DNA of 64,000 nt from Solihabitans fulvus (GTDB lineage: Bacteria; Actinomycetota; Actinomycetes; Mycobacteriales; Pseudonocardiaceae). Numbering within the stretch: the first letter of the stretch is position 1; each line of letters opens with the position of its first letter. The stretch is from NCBI RefSeq assembly GCF_008386585.1, contig NZ_VUOB01000041.1:1-64000 (forward strand), read 5' to 3'. Positions 25,688 through 40,101 of this stretch are shown piece after piece. Position numbers and translations under genes: made by a program. The notes under the pieces were generated by a model. The model searched no databases. It saw only the letters and a program-made list of their open reading frames with translations, and was not told where the DNA came from.

Positions 25688-26362
25688 GGAGCCAGGCGCT
25701 GCGGTAGTCGCGGACCCTTGCGCAGCGGTCTGCCGCGCCACTTCGGATGGCGCGGCAGGCTGCGCTTGGTCCTGATCGCCTCGACTCACCAGCAGCTCGG
25801 CCAGTTCGACGGCGTGCAGACCGATCGTCAGGTCGGGAAGATCAGCGACCTGTACCCGGGCGGTGCTGGCGAACCAGGGCAGCGCGGTCTGACGGATCTG
25901 CGCGAGGAAGGCCGCAAGCCGTGCCGACCGGTGTCGGTGGTCGGTGAGGTCGACGGTGCCTTCCTCGACGGTGCCTTTCTCGACGGAGCCTTCCTCGACG
26001 GAGCCGACCAGATTTCCCAACGGATGGCGGCAAAGCAGGTCCTGGTCGACGTCACGGTGGAGCGTGAGCCCTGGATTGGCCTGCCGCCAGGCTTTGAGCG
26101 CCGTGTCCCGGACGGTGAGTTGTGCGCTGAAACGGACCGAGTGTCCGGTCAGGTTTCCCTTCGCGCTCTGAAGGTGGATCTGCTCCTTGCGGGTGCCGAT
26201 CCGGCGTTCCAGGGTTTGTCGCGACATGATCCAGCGGAACCCGTCCTCGGCCAGCCGTGCGGCCAACCAGTCACCGGCGGCGCCGATCACGGCCGCAGGC
26301 TGGTCACTCTGCCCGAGACGGAACTCCAGCTCCGCCGCGGTTCGCTCGCGCTTGATGGGCAC
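25598..26362 (-). CDS. hypothetical protein with an in-frame 15-bp tandem repeat
   Basis: I do not recognise this 254-residue protein with confidence. The N-terminal 110 residues (FRWIMSRQTLERRIGTRKEQ, SVRFSAQLTVRD) loosely recall DUF4304-like proteins. In the middle, four 15-bp units (25950-26009) encode the acidic repeat VGSVEEGSVEKGTVEEGTVD. The last 30 residues are antisense to the damage-promoter gene and may not be conserved. GTG 26362 begins VPIKRERTAAELEF; the frame is open further upstream without good starts. The 176 bases between this gene and the lon stop show nothing distinctive. Confidence 0.6.
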   Translation of the reverse strand: MPIKRERTAAELEFRLGQSDQPAAVIGAAGDWLAARLAEDGFRWIMSRQTLERRIGTRKEQIHLQSAKGNLTGHSVRFSAQLTVRDTALKAWRQANPGLTLHRDVDQDLLCRHPLGNLVGSVEEGSVEKGTVEEGTVDLTDHRHRSARLAAFLAQIRQTALPWFASTARVQVADLPDLTIGLHAVELAELLVSRGDQDQAQPAAPSEVARQTAAQGSATTAAPGSLGDGLPDGGVAGQAAGDGRVEPSARRVRR

Positions 26363-26538
26363 GGCCGAATCATCACATCCAGGTGTGACACTGCCGTGGA
26401 AGTCCCCTTGGCGTCCCGCAACTTGGTGTCCCGCAACGCCGACAGGGCGGACGGTCGATGCGACCCTCCGCCCTGTCGGCACGGTTGACGTCCGTGTTCG
26501 TCGTGCTGCCTCAAGCGGCGGCTGCCTGGGCAGCTGCC

Positions 26539-28923
<2,385 letters not shown>

Positions 28924-28939
28924 GTGATCCTCCTACAAG

Positions 28940-28960
28940 GTTGAGTCTGTCTCGCTCAAC
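28940..28960 (-). promoter_or_regulatory. HAIR-like HspR operator upstream of lon
   Basis: GTTGAGT-N7-GCTCAAC lies 17 bases upstream of the lon start codon. The HspR consensus is CTTGAGT-N7-ACTCAAG; both half-sites match at 6 of 7 positions with the correct spacing. HspR represses heat-shock genes and is known to act on lon in Streptomyces. Binding here is inferred. Confidence 0.75.
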
Positions 28961-29180
28961 CAAGTGGAGCCTGGTGTTGTTTCCGAATCTTGTTCGCTGT
29001 GAGCGAGCAGGCCCGCCGGGACGGATTTGTGGCCAGATGTCCGAAGTCGCGAGCTTGTTACGGGCGAAATCGAGGCTGAGTCTTGACCCGGCGCGGCGCA
29101 GCGGCGACCTTATTCGTCAATGGACTGACCCTAACCCTTAAGAGTCGGTGGCTCCCCCCACCCCGACCGAAGGAGGCGCG

Positions 29181-30743
29181 GTGTCCGATCACCAGGCCAA
29201 GGACGCCCCACCGTCCGCGACCCCGGACCTGCCCGAGCTGTCCGCTGACGAACGTCGACTGCACCAGCTGGGCTACGCCCAGGAACTCAAGCGATCCATG
29301 TCCGCCTTCTCCAACTTCGCGGTGTCCTTCACCATCATCTCGGTGCTCTCGGGCTGCCTGACCCTCTACGGCTACGGCATGACCACCGGCGGGCCCGCGC
29401 TGATCACCTGGGGCTGGCCGGTCGTCGGCCTGATGACCCTGCTGGTCGGGCTGGCGATGGCCGAGGTCTGCTCCAGCTTCCCGACCGCGGGCGGCCTCTA
29501 CTACTGGTCGGCCAAGCTGGCCAGGCGCAACGCGCCAGCGTGGTCCTGGTTCACCGGCTGGTTCAACTTCCTCGGCCAGGTCGCCGTCACGGCCGGCGTC
29601 GACTTCGGCGCGGCGTTCTTCCTCAACGCCCTGCTCGACCTCCAGTTCGGGTTCGACGCGAGGCCGTGGCACACCGTGCTGCTGCTCGGGATCATCCTGG
29701 TGGCGCACGGCCTGCTGAACACCTTCGGCGTCCGGCTGGTCGCCGTGCTCAGCAGCGTCAGCGTCTGGTGGCACCTGCTCGGCGTGCTGGTGATCGTCGG
29801 CGTGCTGGCGATCGTGCCGGCGCACCACCAGTCGGCCGGCTTCGTGTTCGGCCACTTCGTGAACACCACCGGCTGGGGGTCGAGCATCTACGTCGTGCTG
29901 CTCGGCCTGCTGCTCGCGCAGTACACCTTCACCGGGTACGACGCCTCCGCGCACATGACCGAGGAGACGCACGACGCGGCGGTCTCCGGCCCGCGCGGCA
30001 TCGTGCTGTCCATCCTGGTGTCGCTGGTGGCGGGCTGGATCCTGCTGATCGGCATCACCTTCGCCATCCAGAGCTACGACGGCGCGGTCAACAGCGCGAC
30101 CGGCGTGCCGCCGGCGCAGATCTTCATCGACGCGGTCGGCGCGACCGGCGGAAAGTTGTTGCTGCTCATCGCGATCGGCGCGCAGCTGTTCTGCGGGATG
30201 TCCTCGGTGACCGCGAACTCCCGGATGATCTACGCCTTCTCCAGGGACGGTGCGCTGCCCGGCTCGGCGATCTGGCACCGCGTCAACAGCAGGACGCGCA
30301 CGCCGACCAACGCCGTGTGGCTGGCGGCGGGCGGCGCGTTCGTGCTCGGCCTGCCCTACCTGTGGAACAACACCGCGTACGCGGCGGTGACCTCGATCGC
30401 GGTGATCGGGCTCTACATCGCCTACGTCATCCCGACGTTCCTGCGGCTGCGGCAGGGCGCGGACTTCGAGCGCGGGCCGTGGCACCTTGGCAGGTACAGC
30501 GGGCTGGTCGGCACGGTGGCGGTGGTCTGGGTCGTGTTCATCACGATCCTGTTCATGCTGCCAACGACGAGCCCGGTGACGTGGGAGCACTTCAACTACA
30601 CGCCGCTCGCGGTGCTGGTGGTGCTCGGCTTCGCCGGTGTCTGGTGGCTGACCTCGGCGCGTAACTGGTTCACCGGCCCCAAGGTGCAGGGCTCGCCCGA
30701 GGAGCTGGCCGCGATCGAGCACGAGTTGGAGTCCCTGGCGTGA
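29181..30743 (+). CDS. APC-superfamily amino acid permease (GABA permease-like)
   Basis: This 520-residue membrane protein has twelve predicted helices. Family features are the substrate-binding first helix (FAVSFTIISVLSGCLTLYGYGM), AEVCSSFPTAGGLYYWSA, and the GYDASAHMTEET loop typical of fungal/bacterial GABA and choline-type ACT transporters. The substrate is probably an amino acid or amine. GTG 29181 is selected because AAGGAGG stands just before it; a longer frame begins at 29148. A terminator follows. The 257 bases between lon and this gene hold the divergent promoters. Confidence 0.9.
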   Translation: MSDHQAKDAPPSATPDLPELSADERRLHQLGYAQELKRSMSAFSNFAVSFTIISVLSGCLTLYGYGMTTGGPALITWGWPVVGLMTLLVGLAMAEVCSSFPTAGGLYYWSAKLARRNAPAWSWFTGWFNFLGQVAVTAGVDFGAAFFLNALLDLQFGFDARPWHTVLLLGIILVAHGLLNTFGVRLVAVLSSVSVWWHLLGVLVIVGVLAIVPAHHQSAGFVFGHFVNTTGWGSSIYVVLLGLLLAQYTFTGYDASAHMTEETHDAAVSGPRGIVLSILVSLVAGWILLIGITFAIQSYDGAVNSATGVPPAQIFIDAVGATGGKLLLLIAIGAQLFCGMSSVTANSRMIYAFSRDGALPGSAIWHRVNSRTRTPTNAVWLAAGGAFVLGLPYLWNNTAYAAVTSIAVIGLYIAYVIPTFLRLRQGADFERGPWHLGRYSGLVGTVAVVWVVFITILFMLPTTSPVTWEHFNYTPLAVLVVLGFAGVWWLTSARNWFTGPKVQGSPEELAAIEHELESLA

Positions 30744-30749
30744 CCCGGC

Positions 30750-30788
30750 GTTCCCGGCCCGCGACGATCCGCGTTGTGGGCCGGGAAC
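30750..30788 (+). terminator. terminator after the APC permease
   Basis: Eleven-base arms GTTCCCGGCCC (30750-30760) and GGGCCGGGAAC (30778-30788) form a perfect stem with a 17-base loop seven bases after the permease stop. It separates the permease from the cobN riboswitch. Confidence 0.75.
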
Positions 30789-30817
30789 ATCGCGCGCACT
30801 AGCATGAGCGGGCACAA

Positions 30818-30961
30818 GGCGGCAGTGGAGGAACCCAGTGTGAGTCTGGGGCGGTCCCGCCACTGTCACCGGGGAGTCGTTCCCCCTGCGCGCCACTGGG
30901 CCACCGCCTGGGAAGGCCGGGACCACGGCGTCGATCCGGGAGCCAGGACACTCCGGCCGCC
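30818..30961 (+). ncRNA. cobalamin (AdoCbl) riboswitch upstream of cobN
   Basis: The leader has the hallmark order: GGCGGC closing helix (30818-30823 with GCCGCC 30956-30961), GGTCCCGCCACTGT (from 30853), GCCTGGGAAGGCC, and the B12 box AGCCAGGACACTCC (30941-30954). The cobN start is 45 bases downstream. Between them GGGG-N7-CCCC can form a small hairpin just before the GAGGAGGA ribosome-binding site, so translational control is plausible. Bound adenosylcobalamin should switch cobN off. Confidence 0.93.
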
Positions 30962-31005
30962 GTGACACCTCGACCAGGGGCGGAGAACCCCGAGGAGGAA
31001 CGGCC

Positions 31006-34671
<3,666 letters not shown>

Positions 34672-34702
34672 AGCGACCTCGCGGCAAGTGGGTGACATCG
34701 AG

Positions 34703-34741
34703 GCGGGCACGGAGCGCAGTATTTGCGGCTCACGTGCCCGC
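34703..34741 (+). terminator. hairpin terminator after cobN
   Basis: GCGGGCACG (34703-34711) pairs with CGTGCCCGC (34733-34741). A weaker outer pairing (GTGGGT with ACTCACCCA, near 34688 and 34757) could extend it. It lies 32 bases after the cobN stop. Confidence 0.6.
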
Positions 34742-34863
34742 TTTGGTGTCTTTGAACTCACCCATTCAGGTGGTCAAATTATCAATTGATAACGCAGCGT
34801 CGCGACGGGTCGACAGGGGAGGCAACCGGCGACCGCACGCCGGCTAGGCGAAAGCGAGGAGCC

Positions 34864-35628
34864 GTGATCCGACCACCGCAAGCACCGCCGTCGCCGCGTC
34901 CCACCCTGGTCTGGCCGCCGTCCACCGTCCGCGCGCAGCCGCCAGCGCCCGCGCGGGAGCCCGGCCACCGGCGGCCGAGGACGCTGTGGCCGTGGGCGAT
35001 CCCGGCGGCCGCGCTCGTCGTCGTCACCGCGATGGCCGTCGGCCGCGCCGACGACCCCGCGACCCCCTCGGCCCCGCCGGGCGCCGGCCCGGCCGCGAAC
35101 CTGGCACCAGGTCCCGGCCCCGGCGCCGCGCCGCCCTCGGTGTACCAAGGCAACGGCTACGGCGTGCTCACCCTCGACCGCCCGCCCGGCCAGCAGATCC
35201 TCCGGTTCGAATGCCAGACCTGCACCGGCAGCACCCAACTGCGCGCCGACAACTCCGACACCCCGTTGGTGGAAAGCGTCGGCCCGTACAGCGGGCGCCG
35301 ATGGATCGAGGCGGGCGCGAGCAGGCTCACCGTGCGCGCGGCCGGCGAGTGGACGCTCACGGTCGGTGGGGTCGACCTGGCCACGCCGACCGACGGACCC
35401 GCCTCCGGCACCGGCGACGCCGTGCTGTTGCTGCGCGGGCGATCCACTCGGGCCGAGGTCACCAACCGGGGCAGGAACCGGTTCCTGGTGCACCAACTGC
35501 ACCGGGGCGACACCACGCCGACCACGCTGGTCGACCGGATCGGCTCGTACGCCGGCACCGTGCCGCTGGCCGGCCCCGCGCTCGTGCAGATCACCTCGTC
35601 CGGCGACTGGACCCTCACCCCGCAGTGA
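34864..35628 (+). CDS. hypothetical single-pass membrane protein
   Basis: I do not recognise this 254-residue protein. It has a Pro/Arg-rich cytoplasmic N-terminus (about 35 residues), one membrane helix (WPWAIPAAALVVVTAMAVG) and a Pro/Gly/Ala linker. An extracytoplasmic beta-rich region follows with a repeated pattern GEWTLTVGG, FLVHQL and SGDWTLTPQ, plus one Cys pair (ECQTC). The two similar halves (residues 100-180 and 180-254) suggest a duplicated small beta domain. GTG 34864 has GAGGAG just upstream. It is convergent with the two-component genes that follow, ten bases away. Confidence 0.75.
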   Translation: MIRPPQAPPSPRPTLVWPPSTVRAQPPAPAREPGHRRPRTLWPWAIPAAALVVVTAMAVGRADDPATPSAPPGAGPAANLAPGPGPGAAPPSVYQGNGYGVLTLDRPPGQQILRFECQTCTGSTQLRADNSDTPLVESVGPYSGRRWIEAGASRLTVRAAGEWTLTVGGVDLATPTDGPASGTGDAVLLLRGRSTRAEVTNRGRNRFLVHQLHRGDTTPTTLVDRIGSYAGTVPLAGPALVQITSSGDWTLTPQ

Positions 35629-35637
35629 CCTGTTGGG

Positions 35638-36306
35638 TCAGGCGCTGCGGCGGGGGACCACGAGGCCGGTCTCGTAGGCGAGCACCACGGCCTGCGCCCT
35701 GCTGCACAGGCCGAGCTTGGTCATCGTCCTGTTCAGGTGCGTCTTCACGGTCGCCTCGCTGACCACCAGCTGCTCGGCGATCTCCGCGTTGGACATGCCC
35801 CTGCCGACCAGGCGAAGCACCTCGACCTCGCGGGCGGTCAGCGAGTCGAGCGGCATCGGCGGGACCACGCCGGGATCCGGCCGCCGCGCGTACGCCTCGA
35901 CCAGCCTGCGGGTGACGCTCGGCGCGAACAGCATCTCCCCGGCCGCGATGGTGTGCACGGCGTCCAGCAGCCGTTCCGGCGGAGTGTCCTTGAGCAGGAA
36001 CCCGGACGCGCCCGCGCGCAGCGCCGCGTACACGTACTCGTCCAGGTCGAAGGTCGTCAGGATGAGCACCCTCGGCCGATTCTCGTCCGCGCTGCCGAGG
36101 ATCCGCTCGGTGGCGGTGACCCCGCTGATACCGGGCATCCGGATGTCCATCAGGATCACGTCCGGCCGGCTGCTGGCGGCCTTCGCGATCGCCTCCTCGC
36201 CGTTGGCCGCCTCGCCGACCACCTCCAGCCCGGGCGCCGCGCGGAGCAGTGCGGCGAAGCCAGCCCGCACCAGGACCTGGTCGTCAACAACAAGCACACC
36301 GGTCAC
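35638..36306 (-). CDS. NarL/LuxR-family response regulator
   Basis: The 222-residue regulator has a receiver domain (DDQ near residue 8, phospho-acceptor Asp in VILMDIRMPG, LTTF and LLKDT switch residues) and a LuxR HTH (LTAREVEVLRLVGRGMSNAEIAEQL). It is downstream of its kinase by 19 bases on the same strand. GTG 36306 has AAGGGGG upstream. Likely targets include a transporter or the adjacent non-coding module at 37.6-38.1 kb, but this is inference. Confidence 0.93.
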   Translation of the reverse strand: MTGVLVVDDQVLVRAGFAALLRAAPGLEVVGEAANGEEAIAKAASSRPDVILMDIRMPGISGVTATERILGSADENRPRVLILTTFDLDEYVYAALRAGASGFLLKDTPPERLLDAVHTIAAGEMLFAPSVTRRLVEAYARRPDPGVVPPMPLDSLTAREVEVLRLVGRGMSNAEIAEQLVVSEATVKTHLNRTMTKLGLCSRAQAVVLAYETGLVVPRRSA

Positions 36307-36325
36307 CGGATCCCCCTTCCAGCGG

Positions 36326-37537
36326 CTACCGAACCTCCGTCGCCGGAGTCGTGGTCGGCAGCATGAGCACCACGTCGAACCCGCCATCGGGTCGCGGCCC
36401 GGCGATCAGGGTCCCACCGTAGAGCCTGGCGCGTTCCCGCATGCCGATCACGCCCTGCCCGGAGCCCTTTCCATCCGGTTTCGAGCCAGCGCCAGCGCCG
36501 TCGTCGCGGATCCGGACGACCAGCTCGTGCGCGTGGTAGTGCAGCGTCACGGTCACGCTCGCCGCGTCGGTGTGCTTCAGGACGTTGGTCAGCGACTCCT
36601 GGATCACGCGGTACGCGCACAGGTCGAGGCCCGGCGCGAGGCTTCGCTCGGCCCCAGCGGTCACCAGCTCGACCGGCATGCCTGCGCCCCGCATCCGGTC
36701 GAGCAGGTCCCCGAGCTGACTCAGCCCGGGGGTCGGGTCGTAGCTGGTCGCGCCCTGCTCGTCCGGCTCCCGCTCCAGCCGCAGCACGGCCAGCAGCCTG
36801 CGCATCTCGTCCAGCGCCTCGCGCCCGGTGTCCGCGATGGTGCCGAGCGCGGCGCTCGCGGTGGCCGGGTCGGATTCGAACACGTAGCGCGCCAGGCCGG
36901 CCTGCACCGAGATGACCGACATGTGGTGCGCGACAACGTCGTGCAGCTCGCGGGCGATCCGGACGCGCTCGTCGGTGACCGCCCGCCGCGCCTTGTCCTC
37001 CTGCTCGTGCCGGAGCTGCTCGGACAGCTCGGCAAGGCGTCTGCCGCGTTCGGTCAGCCGCCGCGCGCCGTCGCCGATCGCCACGATGACGGCGTACCAC
37101 ACCAGGTTCTGGGCGACGATGTCCCACGGCGAGTTGGAGTACGGCCAGGTGATCAGCGCGGCGTGCAGGATCACCGGCAGCACGAGCGCGAGGGAGACGG
37201 CCACCATCCGGTAGCTCCGCATCGACGCGACCGTGAAGACCGCGAGCTGCACCCCGAGCGCGTTCACCACGGGCCAGTAGCCGGCCAGCTGGTAGGTGGC
37301 CGCGGCGGTCACGGCGACCAACAGCACCGTCATCGGGGCGAGCCTGCGCAGCGCGAGCGGCAGGTTCGCCGCGCCGCTCAGCGCGACGCCGAGCAGGTCG
37401 AAATGGCGCCAGCCAACGGGGTTCGCGCCCATCGCCTGCTTCACCGTGAGCACGGTCATCACCAGCGCGAGCACCGTGTCCGCGAGCTGCGGATGCAGCC
37501 GAACAGCCCGTCTGACCAGCGGCACCATGACCTGCAC
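36326..37537 (-). CDS. NarL/DesK-type sensor histidine kinase
   Basis: The 403-residue kinase has about five or six membrane helices (residues 15-165) with little outside loop and a short coiled coil. HisKA_3 carries the phospho-His in RIARELHDVVAHHMSVISVQAG, and HATPase_c carries VIQESLTNVLKHT and GVIGMRERARLYGG. It has normal length, unlike the kinase at 4.3 kb. GTG 37537 is used; ATG 37528 is an alternative. It forms an operon with the response regulator that follows. Intramembrane-sensing kinases of this type often detect envelope stress or peptides. Confidence 0.93.
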   Translation of the reverse strand: MQVMVPLVRRAVRLHPQLADTVLALVMTVLTVKQAMGANPVGWRHFDLLGVALSGAANLPLALRRLAPMTVLLVAVTAAATYQLAGYWPVVNALGVQLAVFTVASMRSYRMVAVSLALVLPVILHAALITWPYSNSPWDIVAQNLVWYAVIVAIGDGARRLTERGRRLAELSEQLRHEQEDKARRAVTDERVRIARELHDVVAHHMSVISVQAGLARYVFESDPATASAALGTIADTGREALDEMRRLLAVLRLEREPDEQGATSYDPTPGLSQLGDLLDRMRGAGMPVELVTAGAERSLAPGLDLCAYRVIQESLTNVLKHTDAASVTVTLHYHAHELVVRIRDDGAGAGSKPDGKGSGQGVIGMRERARLYGGTLIAGPRPDGGFDVVLMLPTTTPATEVR

Positions 37538-37592
37538 CCGGCAACCGTAGTCCGGCGCGCCCGACCCGTCTTCGCTTCGGGGGTGGACCTCC

Positions 37593-38037
37593 GACTACCG
37601 CGAAAGTTGCAGGCCGCGCCGCTGGGTCTACCGCTCTGGTTGTGCGAAAACCTCAATCCGGCGCGGGACGATCCGTGCGCCGCGCGGCCGTACCGTCGTC
37701 AACGGCGGAAGTGCCCCGGTTGGAATCGCGCGATCCGTTTGGTCGTCACCGGTTCCAGCCCTCGTGAGTGGCCCCCCAGCCTCCCTCACGAGGGCACGGG
37801 GCTCTTCGTGCGTCCGGTCCTCGTGGCGCCGATCCCCGTGGTGCCGGCCGCGTGCCGGGGAGTCCGGCCGTGTACCGCGGAAGTTGTACGTCGCCGTCGT
37901 CCCGCTGCCGTACTGGGTTTCCCGAAATCTCCATCCACGGAAGGACGCCGAGGGCGGCGCCGATCCGTAGCGTGGTCACCGGCGGCGACGCCCGGGTGAC
38001 GGAATCCGCGATATATGGGGAGTATGCGCGGCTTCCT
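37593..38037 (+). promoter_or_regulatory. duplicated promoter-like non-coding blocks
   Basis: The 561-base gap between the kinase and the lipoprotein protease has no credible gene. It contains two diverged copies of a series of blocks in the same order. Copy 1 has TACCGCGAAAGTTG (from 37595), CGAAAACCTCAATCC (from 37645), GATCCGT, and GTACCGTCGTCAACGGCGG (37690-37708). Copy 2 has TACCGCGGAAGTTG (from 37873), CGAAATCTCCATCC (from 37923), GATCCGT, and GTAGCGTGGTCACCGGCGG (37967-37985). A third partial copy (GATCCGT...GTCACCGG) is near 37732-37752. Each copy is followed by a hairpin. They look like two promoters for short transcripts or for genes since lost, possibly response-regulator targets. 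Confidence 0.5.
37759..37794. terminator. hairpin closing the first non-coding module
   Basis: CCCTCGTGAG (37759-37768) pairs perfectly with CTCACGAGGG (37785-37794) around a 16-base loop. No gene ends here, so it would terminate either the short + strand transcript suggested by the upstream blocks or read-through from the minus-strand protease gene. Confidence 0.55.
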
Positions 38038-38082
38038 GGCCCTCGCGAGCGGTTGTCCCCGACACAGCCGCTCGCGAGGGCC
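38038..38082. terminator. strong hairpin terminator downstream of the lipoprotein protease
   Basis: A perfect 15-bp stem (GGCCCTCGCGAGCGG at 38038-38052 with its complement at 38068-38082) and a 15-base loop lie 17 bases beyond the stop of the minus-strand protease gene. It also closes the second non-coding module on the + strand. Confidence 0.8.
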
Positions 38083-38098
38083 CCGGTCAACCCGGCCG

Positions 38099-38971
38099 TC
38101 AGCTCGCGGCGACCGCCTTGTCGTACAACGACTTCACGTCCTGCCCGAAGTACGGGCTGTAGGAGACGTCCGGGTCGACGCCGCCCTCCTCGTAACCGCC
38201 GATCACCCCGACGACCGTGCCGGACCCGGTGCGCGGATCCGCGTCGGCGACCCACGGCGCGCCGCTGGTCCCGTTGGTGTAGTCGGGGCACTGGAAGCTG
38301 AGCTGGCTGTCGTTCTGCCTGCTGCTCTCGCCGGCACAGGTGACCGGCTCGTCCGACTCGCTCGGATAGCCGGTGACCGTCACGCGGTGCTCGAAGCCCT
38401 GGTCGACGCCGAGCGTGTTGGCGCCCGTCACGTCCTCGATCCGATGGTCGCTGCCCGGCTGCCGCACCACCAGGAAGCCGACGTCGAGGTTGGGATCGCC
38501 GGACTGCTGCCAGCCAGGCGCGACGATCGTCCGCGTCGGCACCCACACGCCGTACGGGCTCGCGCCGTCGCGGTAGCCGGGCACGAACACCAGACCGGGC
38601 ACGTAGTCGCCGCCGTAGCCGTCGTGGATGCAGTGCGCGGCGGTCAGCACCACGTCCGCATTGGGGCTGTGCAGCACGCTGGCCGTGCAGTGGTGGGTCA
38701 GCGCGCCGTCGGAGTCGGTGTAGAACAGCGCGCCGACGGCGGCAGGCTGACCGCCGGTCGCCGTCGGGGAGCCCGCCGACGACAGGGGTACGGTCCGTTG
38801 GCCCGTCCAGCGCTGCGCGGCGTCATCACCCTCGGTCGGCGCGACCGACCGCACCTGCGCCCTGCTGGCGGGCGGCACGGCCGCCGGGTCGCCGTGGCAG
38901 GCGGTCGCGGCGAGCACCGCGAACACGAGGACCATGGCGGGCACGGCGAGGCGCCGACGCGTGCTCCTCAA
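38099..38971 (-). CDS. trypsin-like serine protease, lipoprotein
   Basis: The 290-residue protein has a lipoprotein signal (LAATAC lipobox near residue 25) and a chymotrypsin-fold domain. His is in VVLTAAHCIHD, Asp probably in NLDVGFLVV, and nucleophile Ser in NGTSGAPWV. The GTSGAP form places it near the V8/glutamyl-endopeptidase-like bacterial group rather than the GDSGGP proteases encoded nearby. It should act on the outer membrane face. The start is a TTG (38971) with AAAGGG upstream. A strong terminator follows. Confidence 0.88.
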   Translation of the reverse strand: MRSTRRRLAVPAMVLVFAVLAATACHGDPAAVPPASRAQVRSVAPTEGDDAAQRWTGQRTVPLSSAGSPTATGGQPAAVGALFYTDSDGALTHHCTASVLHSPNADVVLTAAHCIHDGYGGDYVPGLVFVPGYRDGASPYGVWVPTRTIVAPGWQQSGDPNLDVGFLVVRQPGSDHRIEDVTGANTLGVDQGFEHRVTVTGYPSESDEPVTCAGESSRQNDSQLSFQCPDYTNGTSGAPWVADADPRTGSGTVVGVIGGYEEGGVDPDVSYSPYFGQDVKSLYDKAVAAS

Positions 38972-39043
38972 TGTGTCGCCCTTTCGCCGTCCGATCAGGG
39001 CGATTTTACCCGCTGTGCCCGATCGCCGACGCGGCGCGCCGGC

Positions 39044-40006
39044 TCAGTGGCTCGGCAGGCGCTCGGCCAGCCAGGAGTCGACCTCAGCGAGCGCGCGCTC
39101 GCGGACCGGCTCGGCGGACAGGAACAGGTCGTGCATGCCGCCGTCCACCGCGACCACCGTCACATCGTGGCCAAGGCTCGGTGCCCAGCGGGCGATCTGC
39201 TCGACGTCGAGGACCGTGTCGGCGGTCATCGCCTCGGCGGTCCAGCGCTTGCCGTGCAACAGGCTCCGCGCCGAGTGCAGCACCAGCACCGGCACGCGGA
39301 TGTCGAGGCCCCGCTGCACCTGCGCGTGCCCGCGCCGCACCGCGCGCAGCCAACCGGCCCGGACCGGGAAACCGTTGAGGGGCTTCCACTTCGGGTCGAA
39401 CACCCACTCGCCCTGGTGGTCGCTGTGCAGGCTCTGCCCGTACACCTCGCCGAGCCCGGCGCGCACGACGAACCCCGGCGACACCCGCCCGAGACCCCGC
39501 ACGACCGCCGTGCCGATCGTGCGCATCACCCACGGCTCGGCCAGGTCCAGCCAGGGGCTGTTGAGGACGAGGGCGTCGAGCACGTCGTCGGCGCGCCGCT
39601 CGTGCGCCCACAGCGCGGTGACCAGGCCGCCGGTGGAGTGGCCGAGCACGGTGAGCCGCTCGTGGCCGTGTTCCGCGCGGATCACCCGTGCGGCGGCGTC
39701 GAGCTCCTCGAAGTGGTCGCGCAGGTCGGTCACGAAGTTCGGCGCCTGGTCCGGGCGCAGCGAACGGCCGTACGCGCGCAGGTCCAGCGCGTAGAAGTCG
39801 AAGCCGAGCGCGGCGAAGTGCTCGGCGACGTGCCGCTGGAAGAAGTAGTCGGAGAACCCGTGCACGTAGAGGATCGCGCCGAGGCGCGGGTCCTTGGCGC
39901 GATGACGGACCAGGGTGGCGACCGCGTCGCCCCCGATGCCGCCACCGCCGAGCGGAAGCGTGCGGGTCTCGAATCCAGCGCCGAGAAGATCGTCGTCCAC
40001 GGGCAC
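39044..40006 (-). CDS. alpha/beta hydrolase (serine aminopeptidase S33/lysophospholipase type)
   Basis: The 320-residue enzyme has the oxyanion region ILYVHGFSDY, the nucleophile elbow LGHSTGG, the acid in the VLVLHS...TVLDVEQ region, and the catalytic His near GGMHDLFLS. The family hydrolyses monoacylglycerols, lysophospholipids or peptides; the substrate is not predictable. No signal peptide is seen. The start is uncertain: GTG 40006 gives VPVDDDLLGAG; GTG 40030 adds eight residues; neither has a good ribosome-binding site. It is divergent from the M48 protease gene. Confidence 0.88.
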   Translation of the reverse strand: MPVDDDLLGAGFETRTLPLGGGGIGGDAVATLVRHRAKDPRLGAILYVHGFSDYFFQRHVAEHFAALGFDFYALDLRAYGRSLRPDQAPNFVTDLRDHFEELDAAARVIRAEHGHERLTVLGHSTGGLVTALWAHERRADDVLDALVLNSPWLDLAEPWVMRTIGTAVVRGLGRVSPGFVVRAGLGEVYGQSLHSDHQGEWVFDPKWKPLNGFPVRAGWLRAVRRGHAQVQRGLDIRVPVLVLHSARSLLHGKRWTAEAMTADTVLDVEQIARWAPSLGHDVTVVAVDGGMHDLFLSAEPVRERALAEVDSWLAERLPSH

Positions 40007-40101
40007 AGTTTGCCCGGTCGCCGACCGCACTGCCGAACGTGTCCGATTTCGGCCCGATCACGTGTGTTCTGCCCGTAGGCTGGCCGAAACCGAGGGGAGA
40101 C

